Both the position numbers and the translations under genes were made by a program. This document shows positions 27,290 to 35,128 of a stretch of DNA of 64,000 nucleotides, piece by piece. The first letter of the stretch is position 1. Each line of letters opens with the position of its first letter. This DNA is from Paenibacillus taihuensis (GTDB taxonomy: Bacteria > Bacillota > Bacilli > Paenibacillales > Paenibacillaceae), in contig NZ_QTTN01000033.1 in assembly GCF_003386535.1 (NCBI RefSeq), positions 19,405 through 83,404 on the forward strand, given 5' to 3'. The notes beneath the pieces are model-generated. The model saw only the letters and a list, made by a program, of their open reading frames with translations. It did no database searches and was not told the origin of the DNA.

Positions 27290-28246
27290 CTACAACAGCA
27301 GCCGATCCAGCCCGATCGCGCTGATGAGCATGCGCTCCTTCTTGCTGCCGAGCAGCTGCTGGGTCCAGTCGACGAAGCCGCCGTCGCCGATGAAATGCTC
27401 GCGGCCGGCGATGGTCGTCATAATCGTGAACTGCAAGCCGAGATAGTAGGCGTTGTCCTTCGGCGGCACAACCTTCACAACCAGCTCCGGCGCACGTTCG
27501 CCCAAGAACTGAACTGTCCGCTCGATCAGCCCCTCGCCGTCCTTATACCCGCCGCGGCCGCTAATTAGCACCTCGATCTCGGCACCGAATTGTTCGCCGA
27601 ACATGTCGCGGTACATCGAGACATGCTCCCATACCGCTTCTTTCTCGAACCCGTACGAGCCGCTGTCCCTGCCCGCCGTCACCATCGCGTACAGCGCAAA
27701 ATGCGTTAGAAATCCCGGCAGGTCCGGGAACTTCTGCGCTCTGACATGGCGATGCGTCGTGGACAGCCTGACCGGCTCGGGATGATTGCGCAGCGCGCCG
27801 GACTGCACGCCGTCGGCAATATGCAGCGCGAGCAGATTGGTCACATCGGCGACGACTTCGGTGCCGCGAAGAGCGGAGATGATCTTGTTCTGGTCGGCCT
27901 TCGCCACGACCGAACAAGAGCCGAGCGGCGCGACCGGCGACAGCTGCACCGGCGCATAGCCACGCTCCTGCGCGATCGCGAGCAGCGCAAGCTCCAGCCG
28001 CTTGAGCGCAAGAGAATCGACAACCGCCGGCTTCACGAAGCGGTTCTCCCGGTAGCTGCGCAGCAGCTCGCTCGGCCGCTTATCCGCCGCACGCCGGCGA
28101 AACACCTCCAGCATGAGCGTATTGAAATCCGCTCCGGACAGCTCCTCTGCCAGCAGCGCCACCAGCTCCCGGTGCCCAAGCTCAAGCAGAATGCGGTTCA
28201 ACTCCCCGCGTCCCTGATCCTCCACGCCATCAATCCCCTTCTCCAT
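27290..28246 (-). CDS. Class II aminoacyl-tRNA synthetase-like protein (HisRS/HisZ-like core), function unknown
   Basis: About 318 residues. Several patterns recall a class II synthetase core: 'RLSTTHRHVRAQ' resembles motif 2 (the conserved Arg), and the C-terminal 'GGFVDWTQQLLG' followed by 'MLISAIGLDRLLL' resembles motif 3 with its conserved GxDR. 'PLGSCSVVAKADQNKIISAL' precedes it. No anticodon-binding domain is present, so charging of tRNA is doubtful; HisZ and other paralogues use this fold for regulation or small-molecule adenylation. The ATG at 28246 has GGGGGA upstream. The gene is single, after a terminator and directly before a hairpin array. I cannot assign a function. Confidence 0.5.
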   Translation of the reverse strand: MEKGIDGVEDQGRGELNRILLELGHRELVALLAEELSGADFNTLMLEVFRRRAADKRPSELLRSYRENRFVKPAVVDSLALKRLELALLAIAQERGYAPVQLSPVAPLGSCSVVAKADQNKIISALRGTEVVADVTNLLALHIADGVQSGALRNHPEPVRLSTTHRHVRAQKFPDLPGFLTHFALYAMVTAGRDSGSYGFEKEAVWEHVSMYRDMFGEQFGAEIEVLISGRGGYKDGEGLIERTVQFLGERAPELVVKVVPPKDNAYYLGLQFTIMTTIAGREHFIGDGGFVDWTQQLLGSKKERMLISAIGLDRLLL

Positions 28247-28313
28247 CGCGACCATCCCCCTCGATTATTTCTCTCACTTTATCACAAATCGCCCGCCAGC
28301 GGCTCGCGAACAA

Positions 28314-28350
28314 CAAGAAAATCCCCGCCGCTCAAATGAGCAGGCAGGGA
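28314..28350 (-). terminator. Rho-independent terminator after GH99-like gene
   Basis: On the minus strand a 12-bp GC-rich stem with one bulged base (28322-28350, tetraloop ATTT) is followed by UUUUCUU. It closes the importer operon that starts at 32747. Confidence 0.85.
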
Positions 28351-28387
28351 TTCTGCAAATCCGCATTGCTACCAACTCTGCTGCCAA

Positions 28388-29494
28388 CTAGCTGTCGCGT
28401 CCAAAAACGTTCCGAATCGCCTCCAGATACCTCATCCCATGAACCGTATCCGGCTCGAGATAGCCGCCTTCCGTCCACTCGTTCCACGCATAAATCGTGA
28501 ACATGCGCAGAGCGAGATCGGACGTGTCGAGGTATTCCTTTATCTGCCTTAGCATCTCCTCGAACGCCTCCGGCGTATTGCCCGTCAACACCGGCGAATA
28601 TGGATACTCCCCCTTCACATAAGGCTGATCCCAGCTGCAGCGCGGGCTCGGGTCCCATCCCATCGTTGCGTTCGGATAATACGGCACATCGAACGTATCG
28701 CGAAACCGCGGCCATCGCCGCATCGCCTCTTCCGCGCACTCCACATAAGGCGCAGAGGGGAACGCGTCCGGCTCCGCATGATGAATCCACACATACGACG
28801 TCACGCTGTCGATGCCGAGCTCGGCAACCAGCGCATTAGTGTCGGCCCCGATGACCTCTCGATGCTGATCGTTCAGCCCCCACTCGACGAGATTCAAGTG
28901 CAGCTCCCCGCAGCCAGCCTCCCGCGTCTTCTTACGGAATGACTCCAGCGCCGCCTTCGTCGCTTCAATGCTGCCGAGACCTTTGATCAACGTGTGGCAT
29001 TCATAGATGGAGAAGTAGAGCTTGCCATCTATCCGCAGGAAGTTAGGCTCATTAAAATATTTGATGATTAAATAATCCGTCATCGCATCAAACCGCTCGC
29101 GCGACACCTCGTTATGGTTCGCCCACATGATGCCGAAGCGCAGCCGATTCCGGTTGTTCGCCTGCAGGAACCCGTCCTCAAGCGCCCGATGCAGGAACGG
29201 TCCCTCGCCGCCTCCAAGATCCCAATACCAATCATAGAGAAAAGAAGTGATGCCATGATCAGCTGCGGCAGCAATCTGCTTCTCCGATACGGCGGGATCG
29301 GACTCGTCCAGCTCGCCCCAGAGCGGCACCTTCGGCTGCTCATGCCCTGGGAAGCGCGGCTTGGCGTCACGCAGCGACGGCCATTCCGTCCAGCCCTCTC
29401 CTTTTACCGCTTCATTCTTCGGATCGGGATGCCACTGGGGAAAATAATACACCGCCACTTCATAAGCCCTATTCGGCTCGCTCACATTCATCAT
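28388..29494 (-). CDS. Glycoside hydrolase family 99-like (WbsX-type) protein
   Basis: A 368-residue protein with no signal peptide. It starts 'YEVAVYYFPQWHPDP', contains 'GITSFLYDWYWDLGG', 'RFGIMWANHNE' and 'LYFSIYECHTLIKGLG' and ends with 'MFTIYAWNEWTEGGYLEPD', the pattern of the GH99-like/WbsX family (TIM barrel). Relatives occur in polysaccharide clusters; true GH99 enzymes are endo-alpha-1,2-mannosidases or mannanases, but this subgroup lacks firm activity data. It is the last gene of an importer operon, 19 bases after a permease, so it probably acts inside the cell on the imported glycan. Confidence 0.85.
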   Translation of the reverse strand: MMNVSEPNRAYEVAVYYFPQWHPDPKNEAVKGEGWTEWPSLRDAKPRFPGHEQPKVPLWGELDESDPAVSEKQIAAAADHGITSFLYDWYWDLGGGEGPFLHRALEDGFLQANNRNRLRFGIMWANHNEVSRERFDAMTDYLIIKYFNEPNFLRIDGKLYFSIYECHTLIKGLGSIEATKAALESFRKKTREAGCGELHLNLVEWGLNDQHREVIGADTNALVAELGIDSVTSYVWIHHAEPDAFPSAPYVECAEEAMRRWPRFRDTFDVPYYPNATMGWDPSPRCSWDQPYVKGEYPYSPVLTGNTPEAFEEMLRQIKEYLDTSDLALRMFTIYAWNEWTEGGYLEPDTVHGMRYLEAIRNVFGRDS

Positions 29495-29513
29495 CTCCTC
29501 ATCATCCTACTGA

Positions 29514-30341
29514 CTAACCTTTCACAGCCCCGGCCGTCAGCCCCCGAAGCATATACTTCTGCGTGAATGCAAACAGCACGATGAGCGGCAGAACCGCGAG
29601 CACGCTTACGGCGAATACAGGACCGTAGTTCACCGACTGCTTGTTGAACATGAACTGCACAATTTGCGGCATCAGCGTCATTCGGTTCGGGTTGTTCAAG
29701 AAGATCAGCGGTGTCAGAAAATCATTCCAAACCCCGTACACGTTCGTCACAATAAACGTCCCCGTCGCCGGCAGCAGCAGCGGGAAAATGATCAGCCAGT
29801 ACAGACGCAGCGGCCCGCAGCCATCGAGGTTTGCCGACTCCTCCAGCTCGCGCGGAATCGATTTCGTGAACGCCGCATAGAGGAACGAGGCGAACGGGAT
29901 GAAGCCAGCCGTGTAGATGAGCACGAGCAGCGTCCGTGTATTCATCAGGTGGATGTCGACCGCCATCCTGAAGAGCGGAATGAGCGAGCCCACCCCTGGG
30001 ATGATCATACCGGACAGGAAGAACAGGTATGCGAACCGGAACAGCCGCTCCGTCCGACGTGACAGCACGTAGCCGGCCATCGATGCCACAAATATAGTCA
30101 GCAGCAGAGCGCCCGCCGTAATGAGCACCGTGTTCGACAGTCCCTGGAAGAAGTCCATATCGCGGAAAGCCGACTTATAGTAATCCAGATACAAGCTATG
30201 CGGCAGCTCGAAAGGCTTGAAGAAGTAGCGCGGCTCCTTGAAGCTCATCTCCAGGAGGAAGACGACCGGGAATAGAAAAGCGAGCGCAGCGAGAAAAAGA
30301 ATTCCTTCGAGCAGCAGTGACGGACGTTTGTTTAATCCCAT
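29514..30341 (-). CDS. Carbohydrate ABC transporter permease, MalG type
   Basis: A 275-residue inner-membrane permease with six hydrophobic segments and the EAA loop 'LEESANLDGCGPLRLYWLII' (about 175-195). It overlaps the stop of the preceding permease by one base. No ATPase gene is in this operon, so a shared ATPase such as the one at 5286 is expected to power it. Confidence 0.93.
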   Translation of the reverse strand: MGLNKRPSLLLEGILFLAALAFLFPVVFLLEMSFKEPRYFFKPFELPHSLYLDYYKSAFRDMDFFQGLSNTVLITAGALLLTIFVASMAGYVLSRRTERLFRFAYLFFLSGMIIPGVGSLIPLFRMAVDIHLMNTRTLLVLIYTAGFIPFASFLYAAFTKSIPRELEESANLDGCGPLRLYWLIIFPLLLPATGTFIVTNVYGVWNDFLTPLIFLNNPNRMTLMPQIVQFMFNKQSVNYGPVFAVSVLAVLPLIVLFAFTQKYMLRGLTAGAVKG

Positions 30342-31228
30342 TACAGCTCGACCTCCCTTCTGCGCGTGATGCCGAGCTGGATTACCGTGACGATAATGAT
30401 AAAGAGCGTCAGCACGATACTGCCAGCAGTTGCGTAGCCGTAGCTTTGGTTCTTGAACGCCGCGTTGTAAACGGCGAGGAACAGCGTATACGAGGATGAG
30501 CCCGGCCCGCCGTTCGTAAGCAGGAATGGCAGATCGAACAGGCGAAGCGCGCCGACGATCGTGAGGAAGAGCACAATCGTCACCGAAGGCATCAGCATCG
30601 GGAACGTCACATGGCGGAACAGCGCGAACCCTTTCGCCCCCTCAATATCCGCCGCCTCATAGATATCGGTCGGAATAGCTTGCAGCCCGGCGAGATAGAT
30701 CATGGCGCAGTAGCCGATCGCCTGCCACTGCGTCAGCAGAATAATCGTTGGAAACGAGGTGTACACCGTACCCAGCCAGTCCTGAAGACGAGCTTCGCCA
30801 ATGATATGCGTGAGAATGCCGTTCGCGAATCCGTCGAACTTCAGAATCTCGCCCCAGACGACGGAGGTGACGACAAGGCTGATAATGACAGGAAGATAGA
30901 ACGACGTGCGCAGGAAGCCGCGCGTCCGGAATTTGCGGTTTAGCAGCACCGCCAGCAGCAGCGCGAGCGGATTTTGCACGACGAGGCCGAAGACAACCAT
31001 TTTCAGCGTGTTTTTCATCCCATCGAGCATTTGCACATCTTGAAAGAGATAGCGGTAGTTATCGAACCCGATATACCGCGGCGCTTTAATTCCGTTCCAT
31101 TCCGTGAAGGAGTAGTAGATACTCTGCAGGAACGGATAGAAGAAGAACATGCCGAATATCGCAAAAGCCGGCAAAAGAAACAGACAGGCGATCCAATATT
31201 GCTTGCGGCTCAAACTCACTCTCGTCAC
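30341..31228 (-). CDS. Carbohydrate ABC transporter permease, MalF type
   Basis: A 295-residue permease with six membrane segments and the EAA loop 'YEAADIEGAKGFALFRHVTF' (about 188-207). The first codon is GTG; a second GTG three codons in is an equally good start. A strong hairpin lies between the receptor gene and this gene. Confidence 0.92.
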   Translation of the reverse strand: MTRVSLSRKQYWIACLFLLPAFAIFGMFFFYPFLQSIYYSFTEWNGIKAPRYIGFDNYRYLFQDVQMLDGMKNTLKMVVFGLVVQNPLALLLAVLLNRKFRTRGFLRTSFYLPVIISLVVTSVVWGEILKFDGFANGILTHIIGEARLQDWLGTVYTSFPTIILLTQWQAIGYCAMIYLAGLQAIPTDIYEAADIEGAKGFALFRHVTFPMLMPSVTIVLFLTIVGALRLFDLPFLLTNGGPGSSSYTLFLAVYNAAFKNQSYGYATAGSIVLTLFIIIVTVIQLGITRRREVEL

Positions 31229-31246
31229 CTACCTTCGTTCATAAAA

Positions 31247-31279
31247 CACGTTCAGCCGCAAATGCTGCGGCTGAACGTG
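31247..31279 (-). terminator. Intercistronic hairpin/partial terminator after the receptor gene
   Basis: A perfect 14-bp stem, CACGTTCAGCCGCA and its complement with a 5-base loop, is followed on the minus strand by UUUUAU. It sits between the receptor gene and its permeases and probably lowers permease expression relative to the receptor. Confidence 0.75.
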
Positions 31280-31298
31280 AACTCGTTATGTGGCGGCG

Positions 31299-32747
31299 TT
31301 ATTCCGCCGGAGGCGATACCGTTGCTTTGTCTTTATCGAAGCTGGCTTGCGCCGGCTTCAGATCGTCCGCATTAAATTTGACGCCGGAAACAACCTTTGT
31401 AAGCAAGTCAAGCATGTTGGTAGCCGCACTCGCTGGGATAAAATTCGTCAAGTTCGATGTGACGACCGTGCTGTTATCCACCGCTGCCTGAACGTCGTTC
31501 ATAACCGGATCGTCATATTGTACGGTTACGTCTGTGAAGGAAGTCAGTGCGCCGTCGCCTTTCATGAACGGGCTTATAATGTCCGCAGAAGTAATCAAGT
31601 TCACAAGATCCTTGGACTCCTGCATGAGCTCTGTCTTCGCATTTACACCAAGCGCCTCGTTACTGCCCAGACCCATTGCTACTTTGCCATCGTCATTGGC
31701 GAGAGGGAAGTAACCGATATCGAACTTCTCGAAGCCGCCTTTGTTGATATTGTCGGCGTTCGCGCCTGGCATCCACGGACCTTGAACGATCATCGCCGCT
31801 TCGCCGGATGCAAACATTTGACCCGATTGCGGCCAGTCGATGCTGATCGCGTTCTTATTGAAGTAGCCCTTCGACTTCATCTGCTCGAAGTTCTGATACA
31901 CCTTCTGAATGAGCGCGTCGTCATTAATCTTCTGTTCTCCGCTGTAAACCTTCTGGCCAAGTGTCGGATCGTTCAGCTGGTACGAATTCAGCCAGTTGAA
32001 GTAGAACAGACTGGCTGTCCATTGGTCTTTAAAGCCGAGCGTAATCGGCGTTTTGCCAGAAGTCTTGATTTTCTCGGCAGCATCCATGAGCTCTTGTGTC
32101 GTCTTCGGCGCCTGAATGCCGAGATCGGAGAAGATCTTCTTGTTATACCAGACGCCGCCGCCGATGGAGAGCCCCATTGGCACACCGAACGTTTTGCCGT
32201 CGGCATGCGTTTGGAAGTCTTTCTGGCCGCCCGTATTGAGACGCGCTACCCAAGGCTCCGCGGACAGATCCTGCAGGTTGCCGGATTTTGCAAAATCAAC
32301 CCCTTGGTAGAACACGACATCCGGTGCGGAGCCCGATGCGAACTGCGCCTTCAGCTTATCGAAGTAAGTCGCGCCGAGCACGACGTCCCACTGAATCTTC
32401 GCCTTCGGATACAGCTTCGCGTATGCGGTTTCGACGTCCTTCTTGAACTGAACCATGTATGGACGGTCATCGAGGAACCAAGCGCCGACGCGGATAGTGA
32501 ACTCCTTGTCATTGCCCGCTGCCGCGGCATTCGAACCGGAGTTATCCGTCGATGCGTTCGAGCTGGTATCGTCCGTAGCAGCTGCGTTGTTGCCGCTGCT
32601 GTTCGTGCTGGAGTTGCTGCTCGTATTCGTACTCGTGTCTGAAGATGAGTTGCCCTGGTTATTCCCGTTGTTCGAGCCGCCGCACGCCGACACCGCAGTC
32701 GTCAGCAGCAGTACACTGGCAAGCGCTGATAATCCTTTGAGCTTCAT
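31299..32747 (-). CDS. Lipoprotein sugar-binding receptor of ABC importer
   Basis: About 482 residues. The signal peptide ends in the lipobox VSAC, so Cys is lipid-modified. A Ser/Asn/Thr/Ala-rich linker of about 60 residues leads to a family 1 solute-binding domain ('EFTIRVGAWFLDDRPYMVQF', 'FASGEAAMIVQGPWMPG'). The ATG at 32747 is preferred over one 12 codons upstream because GAGGGTG lies at the right distance and the signal peptide then starts normally. It heads the operon receptor-permease-permease-GH99-like and is downstream of a YesM/YesN two-component pair that probably senses its sugar. Confidence 0.92.
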   Translation of the reverse strand: MKLKGLSALASVLLLTTAVSACGGSNNGNNQGNSSSDTSTNTSSNSSTNSSGNNAAATDDTSSNASTDNSGSNAAAAGNDKEFTIRVGAWFLDDRPYMVQFKKDVETAYAKLYPKAKIQWDVVLGATYFDKLKAQFASGSAPDVVFYQGVDFAKSGNLQDLSAEPWVARLNTGGQKDFQTHADGKTFGVPMGLSIGGGVWYNKKIFSDLGIQAPKTTQELMDAAEKIKTSGKTPITLGFKDQWTASLFYFNWLNSYQLNDPTLGQKVYSGEQKINDDALIQKVYQNFEQMKSKGYFNKNAISIDWPQSGQMFASGEAAMIVQGPWMPGANADNINKGGFEKFDIGYFPLANDDGKVAMGLGSNEALGVNAKTELMQESKDLVNLITSADIISPFMKGDGALTSFTDVTVQYDDPVMNDVQAAVDNSTVVTSNLTNFIPASAATNMLDLLTKVVSGVKFNADDLKPAQASFDKDKATVSPPAE

Positions 32748-32795
32748 TGCCACAACACCCTCTTTTCTCGTCTCTAGTTTCACTCACAAGTTAAG

Positions 32796-32808
32796 TGTAG
32801 CGCTTACA
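32796..32808. promoter_or_regulatory. Candidate catabolite-repression (cre-like) site
   Basis: TGTAGCGCTTACA is a 13-bp imperfect palindrome close to the CcpA cre consensus, about 50 bp upstream of the receptor start codon. It fits carbon-catabolite control of this importer. Confidence 0.4.
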
Positions 32809-32930
32809 TAAATCCGAGAGGATAGCTGCATTTTACCGTTTCTGTGTTGGAATTGACGAACTTGATGCGGGGTGTTGCGAACGGTTCGGCCGTAGCGGGA
32901 GGATTGTCCACCTTCTGCGCAGCTGAGAGA

Positions 32931-33540
32931 GGGGTTCCCTCTCTCAGCTCGACTTTGGCTGGTTCCGTGCGCCGAGAGAGGCTTTTCTCGCTTACAGCCA
33001 ACCAATATATGTAGAGAATCCCACACACCATCCAGTTACATGTTAGGCACGATACCGAAAGCACACCTATGTGCTCGCACTCACCATTTCGCCCGTATCT
33101 GATGCTGAGAGATCCCAATTTGCTCTCTCACCCACCATTTCACGCGTATCTGACGCTGAGAGATCCCAATTTGCTCTCTCAGCCTTCCAAACCAGCCAGT
33201 TACCCGCCACCATGATGCTGAGAGATCCCAATTTGCTCCCTCAGCCACCATTTCACGCGTATCTAATGCTGAGAGATCCCAATTTGCTCTCTCAGCCTTC
33301 CAAACCAGCCAGTTACCTGCCACCATGATGCTGAGAGATCCTAATTTACTCTCTCACCCACCATTTCACGCGTATCTAATGCGGAGAGATCCCAGTTTGC
33401 TCTCTCAGCTTCCAAACCAGCCAGTTACCCGCCACCATGATGCTGAGAGATCCCAATTTGCTCTCTCACCCACCATTTCACGCGTTTCTGGCAACGAGAG
33501 AGCTTAATTTGCTCTCTCAGCTCCTCAAACCAGCCAGCTC
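32931..33540. repeat. Hairpin repeat array 2 (two subfamilies)
   Basis: The gene-free stretch before the response-regulator gene holds the same two repeat subfamilies in the same order as array 1. The first (32931-33000) has GAGAGAGG/CCCTCTCTC arms with a TTCC-type loop. The second (33102-33540) has about eight units with arms GCTGAGAG and CTCTCTCA around ATCCCAATTTG. Spacers alternate between CCACCATTTCACGCGT and TTCCAAACCAGCCAGTTACC types, giving a dimer period of about 110-115 bp. Copies are closer to each other here than in array 1, so this array is younger. The stretch 33001-33100 is unlike either subfamily. Confidence 0.88.
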
Positions 33541-33552
33541 CAACTCCTACTC

Positions 33553-35121
33553 CTACTCGCCGGCCCCGCTTCCGCCTCTAACCTGTGCCCGGTACGCGCT
33601 TGGCGAGAGGCCGACTTTCTTCTTGAACATGAAGCTGAAATGCGCCGTATCCTTGAAGCCGACCGCGTACGCCACCTCGTAGCTCTTCAAGTCCTCGCGC
33701 AGCAACTTGTTCTTCGCCGCCTCGATGCGGTAATCCCACAGCATGTCCGTGAAATTGTATCCGGTCTCCTTCTTGATGAGCCGGCTGAGATAGGAGTAGT
33801 TCACGTTCAGCTTCTGCGCGACCGATTGCAGCGTCAGATCCTCTGTGAACCGCTCGCGGATCAGCTTCCGCACGCCTGCGATGACTTGCAGCGGCGAGTC
33901 CTGCAGCTCCTGACGCATGAGCTCCTGGTACGCAATGAGCTGCTTCTCCAGCTCCTTCATAATGTCGGTCAGCAGCACCGCATGGATCAGCTTCTCGCGG
34001 ATATCGACGCTCATGCCGTGCGACGGCTTGATGCCGAAGTCCGCCAGCGCCGCTTCCGCCTTCTCGATGACGCCGAGCGCGTAGTGCTGCATATCCTTCT
34101 TGCTCGCGCCGACTGAGAGCATGCTGCGGTACGAGTCCTTGAGCAGAGCCCGAATGGGCTCGTGGTCTGCCTGACGCAGCGCATCGGCGATCTGGCCGAG
34201 CGAGGCATCCGTTTGCTTCTCCTTCTCGGACAGGAACGATTCCAGCGCATCGTAAGCGACGACCGAATTCTTGCCGAGCAGCATCCGGTACTCCATACAT
34301 TTCTTCACCTGCCCGAGCGCCTCCGGCAGCTGGCAGTACGAGCTGAAGCTTTGGCTGATGCCGACAGACAGCGACAGCTCGCGCGCAATTTTAACGCCGC
34401 CTTCGGCGGCGAGCTCCTTGGCGAACGCCAGCAGCTGCTCGCGCCCAGCGGCTGCAGCGCCTTCACGCAGCGGCACGAACAAATAAATGCCGCTGGCGGA
34501 CGACGCCGTCCGCCCCTGCAGGCCGCTCCGGGCTGCGGCCGCTTCGATCTGTCCGCGTGCATGCGCCGCCGCGAACGGGAAGTGCTCGCCCTCGGCTGCG
34601 CGCGGGGCATCGAGCTCCGCGTACAGCAGCGCGAAGCTGCCGTCGCGCAGTCCTTGCGCCTGCAGCCACTCCTGCTTGTACGCGCTGCTCTGCCTCTCGT
34701 TCGCCAGCAGCTCAAAGAACTGATCATGCTCGCGCCAACCTGCGAGCAGCGGCTCATGCACCCGGAGCGTCGCAACGGTGCGCGTCAGCTCCTCCGGCAG
34801 AAACGGCTTCGTCAGGAAGTCCGACACGCCGAGCTTCACCGCCTGCCGCGCATAATCGAACTCATGATAGGCCGTCAGGAAGATAATCGGCATATCCGAA
34901 TGCCGCTGCCGCACCCGCTCCGCAAACGTCAGGCCGTCCATCACCGGCATGCGAATATCGGTAATAATAACGTCCGGCAGCGCTCCCTGCTGCAGCAAAC
35001 CAAGCGCATCCTCGCCATTCGCCGCCGTCCATGCCACCTCGCAGCCGATTTCCCGCCAACCGCTCATCGAGGCGAGAAACTCGCGAATTTCGCGTTCATC
35101 ATCTACAATCATCAGGCGCAT
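33553..35121 (-). CDS. Response regulator with AraC-type DNA-binding domain (YesN type)
   Basis: About 522 residues. The receiver domain (1-120) carries the acidic pair Asp7/Asp8, the phospho-acceptor Asp55 (VIITDIRMP) and Lys105 (FLTKPF). A middle helical region of about 280 residues follows. The last 100 residues hold two AraC helix-turn-helices ('LTLQSVAQKLNVNYSYLSRL', 'SYEVAYAVGFKDTAHFSFMF'). The ATG at 35121 has AGGGAGG upstream; the much longer frame extends through the kinase gene. The gene follows the sensor kinase by 7 bases. It probably activates the receptor operon at 32747, the usual pairing in Paenibacillus. Confidence 0.93.
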   Translation of the reverse strand: MRLMIVDDEREIREFLASMSGWREIGCEVAWTAANGEDALGLLQQGALPDVIITDIRMPVMDGLTFAERVRQRHSDMPIIFLTAYHEFDYARQAVKLGVSDFLTKPFLPEELTRTVATLRVHEPLLAGWREHDQFFELLANERQSSAYKQEWLQAQGLRDGSFALLYAELDAPRAAEGEHFPFAAAHARGQIEAAAARSGLQGRTASSASGIYLFVPLREGAAAAGREQLLAFAKELAAEGGVKIARELSLSVGISQSFSSYCQLPEALGQVKKCMEYRMLLGKNSVVAYDALESFLSEKEKQTDASLGQIADALRQADHEPIRALLKDSYRSMLSVGASKKDMQHYALGVIEKAEAALADFGIKPSHGMSVDIREKLIHAVLLTDIMKELEKQLIAYQELMRQELQDSPLQVIAGVRKLIRERFTEDLTLQSVAQKLNVNYSYLSRLIKKETGYNFTDMLWDYRIEAAKNKLLREDLKSYEVAYAVGFKDTAHFSFMFKKKVGLSPSAYRAQVRGGSGAGE

Positions 35122-35128
35122 GCGTTGT

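Noticed and set aside
31290..32642. A 450-codon plus-strand frame opposite the receptor gene
   Set aside because: The minus strand encodes a receptor with signal peptide, lipobox and conserved domain; the plus frame has no such support.
33071..33507. Several 60-85-codon frames across array 2 with repeating peptides
   Set aside because: They follow the repeat period and change frame with it; no ribosome sites are present.
26533..33540. CRISPR array
   Set aside because: The repeats are inverted hairpins with conserved alternating spacers, not unique spacers, and no cas genes are present.
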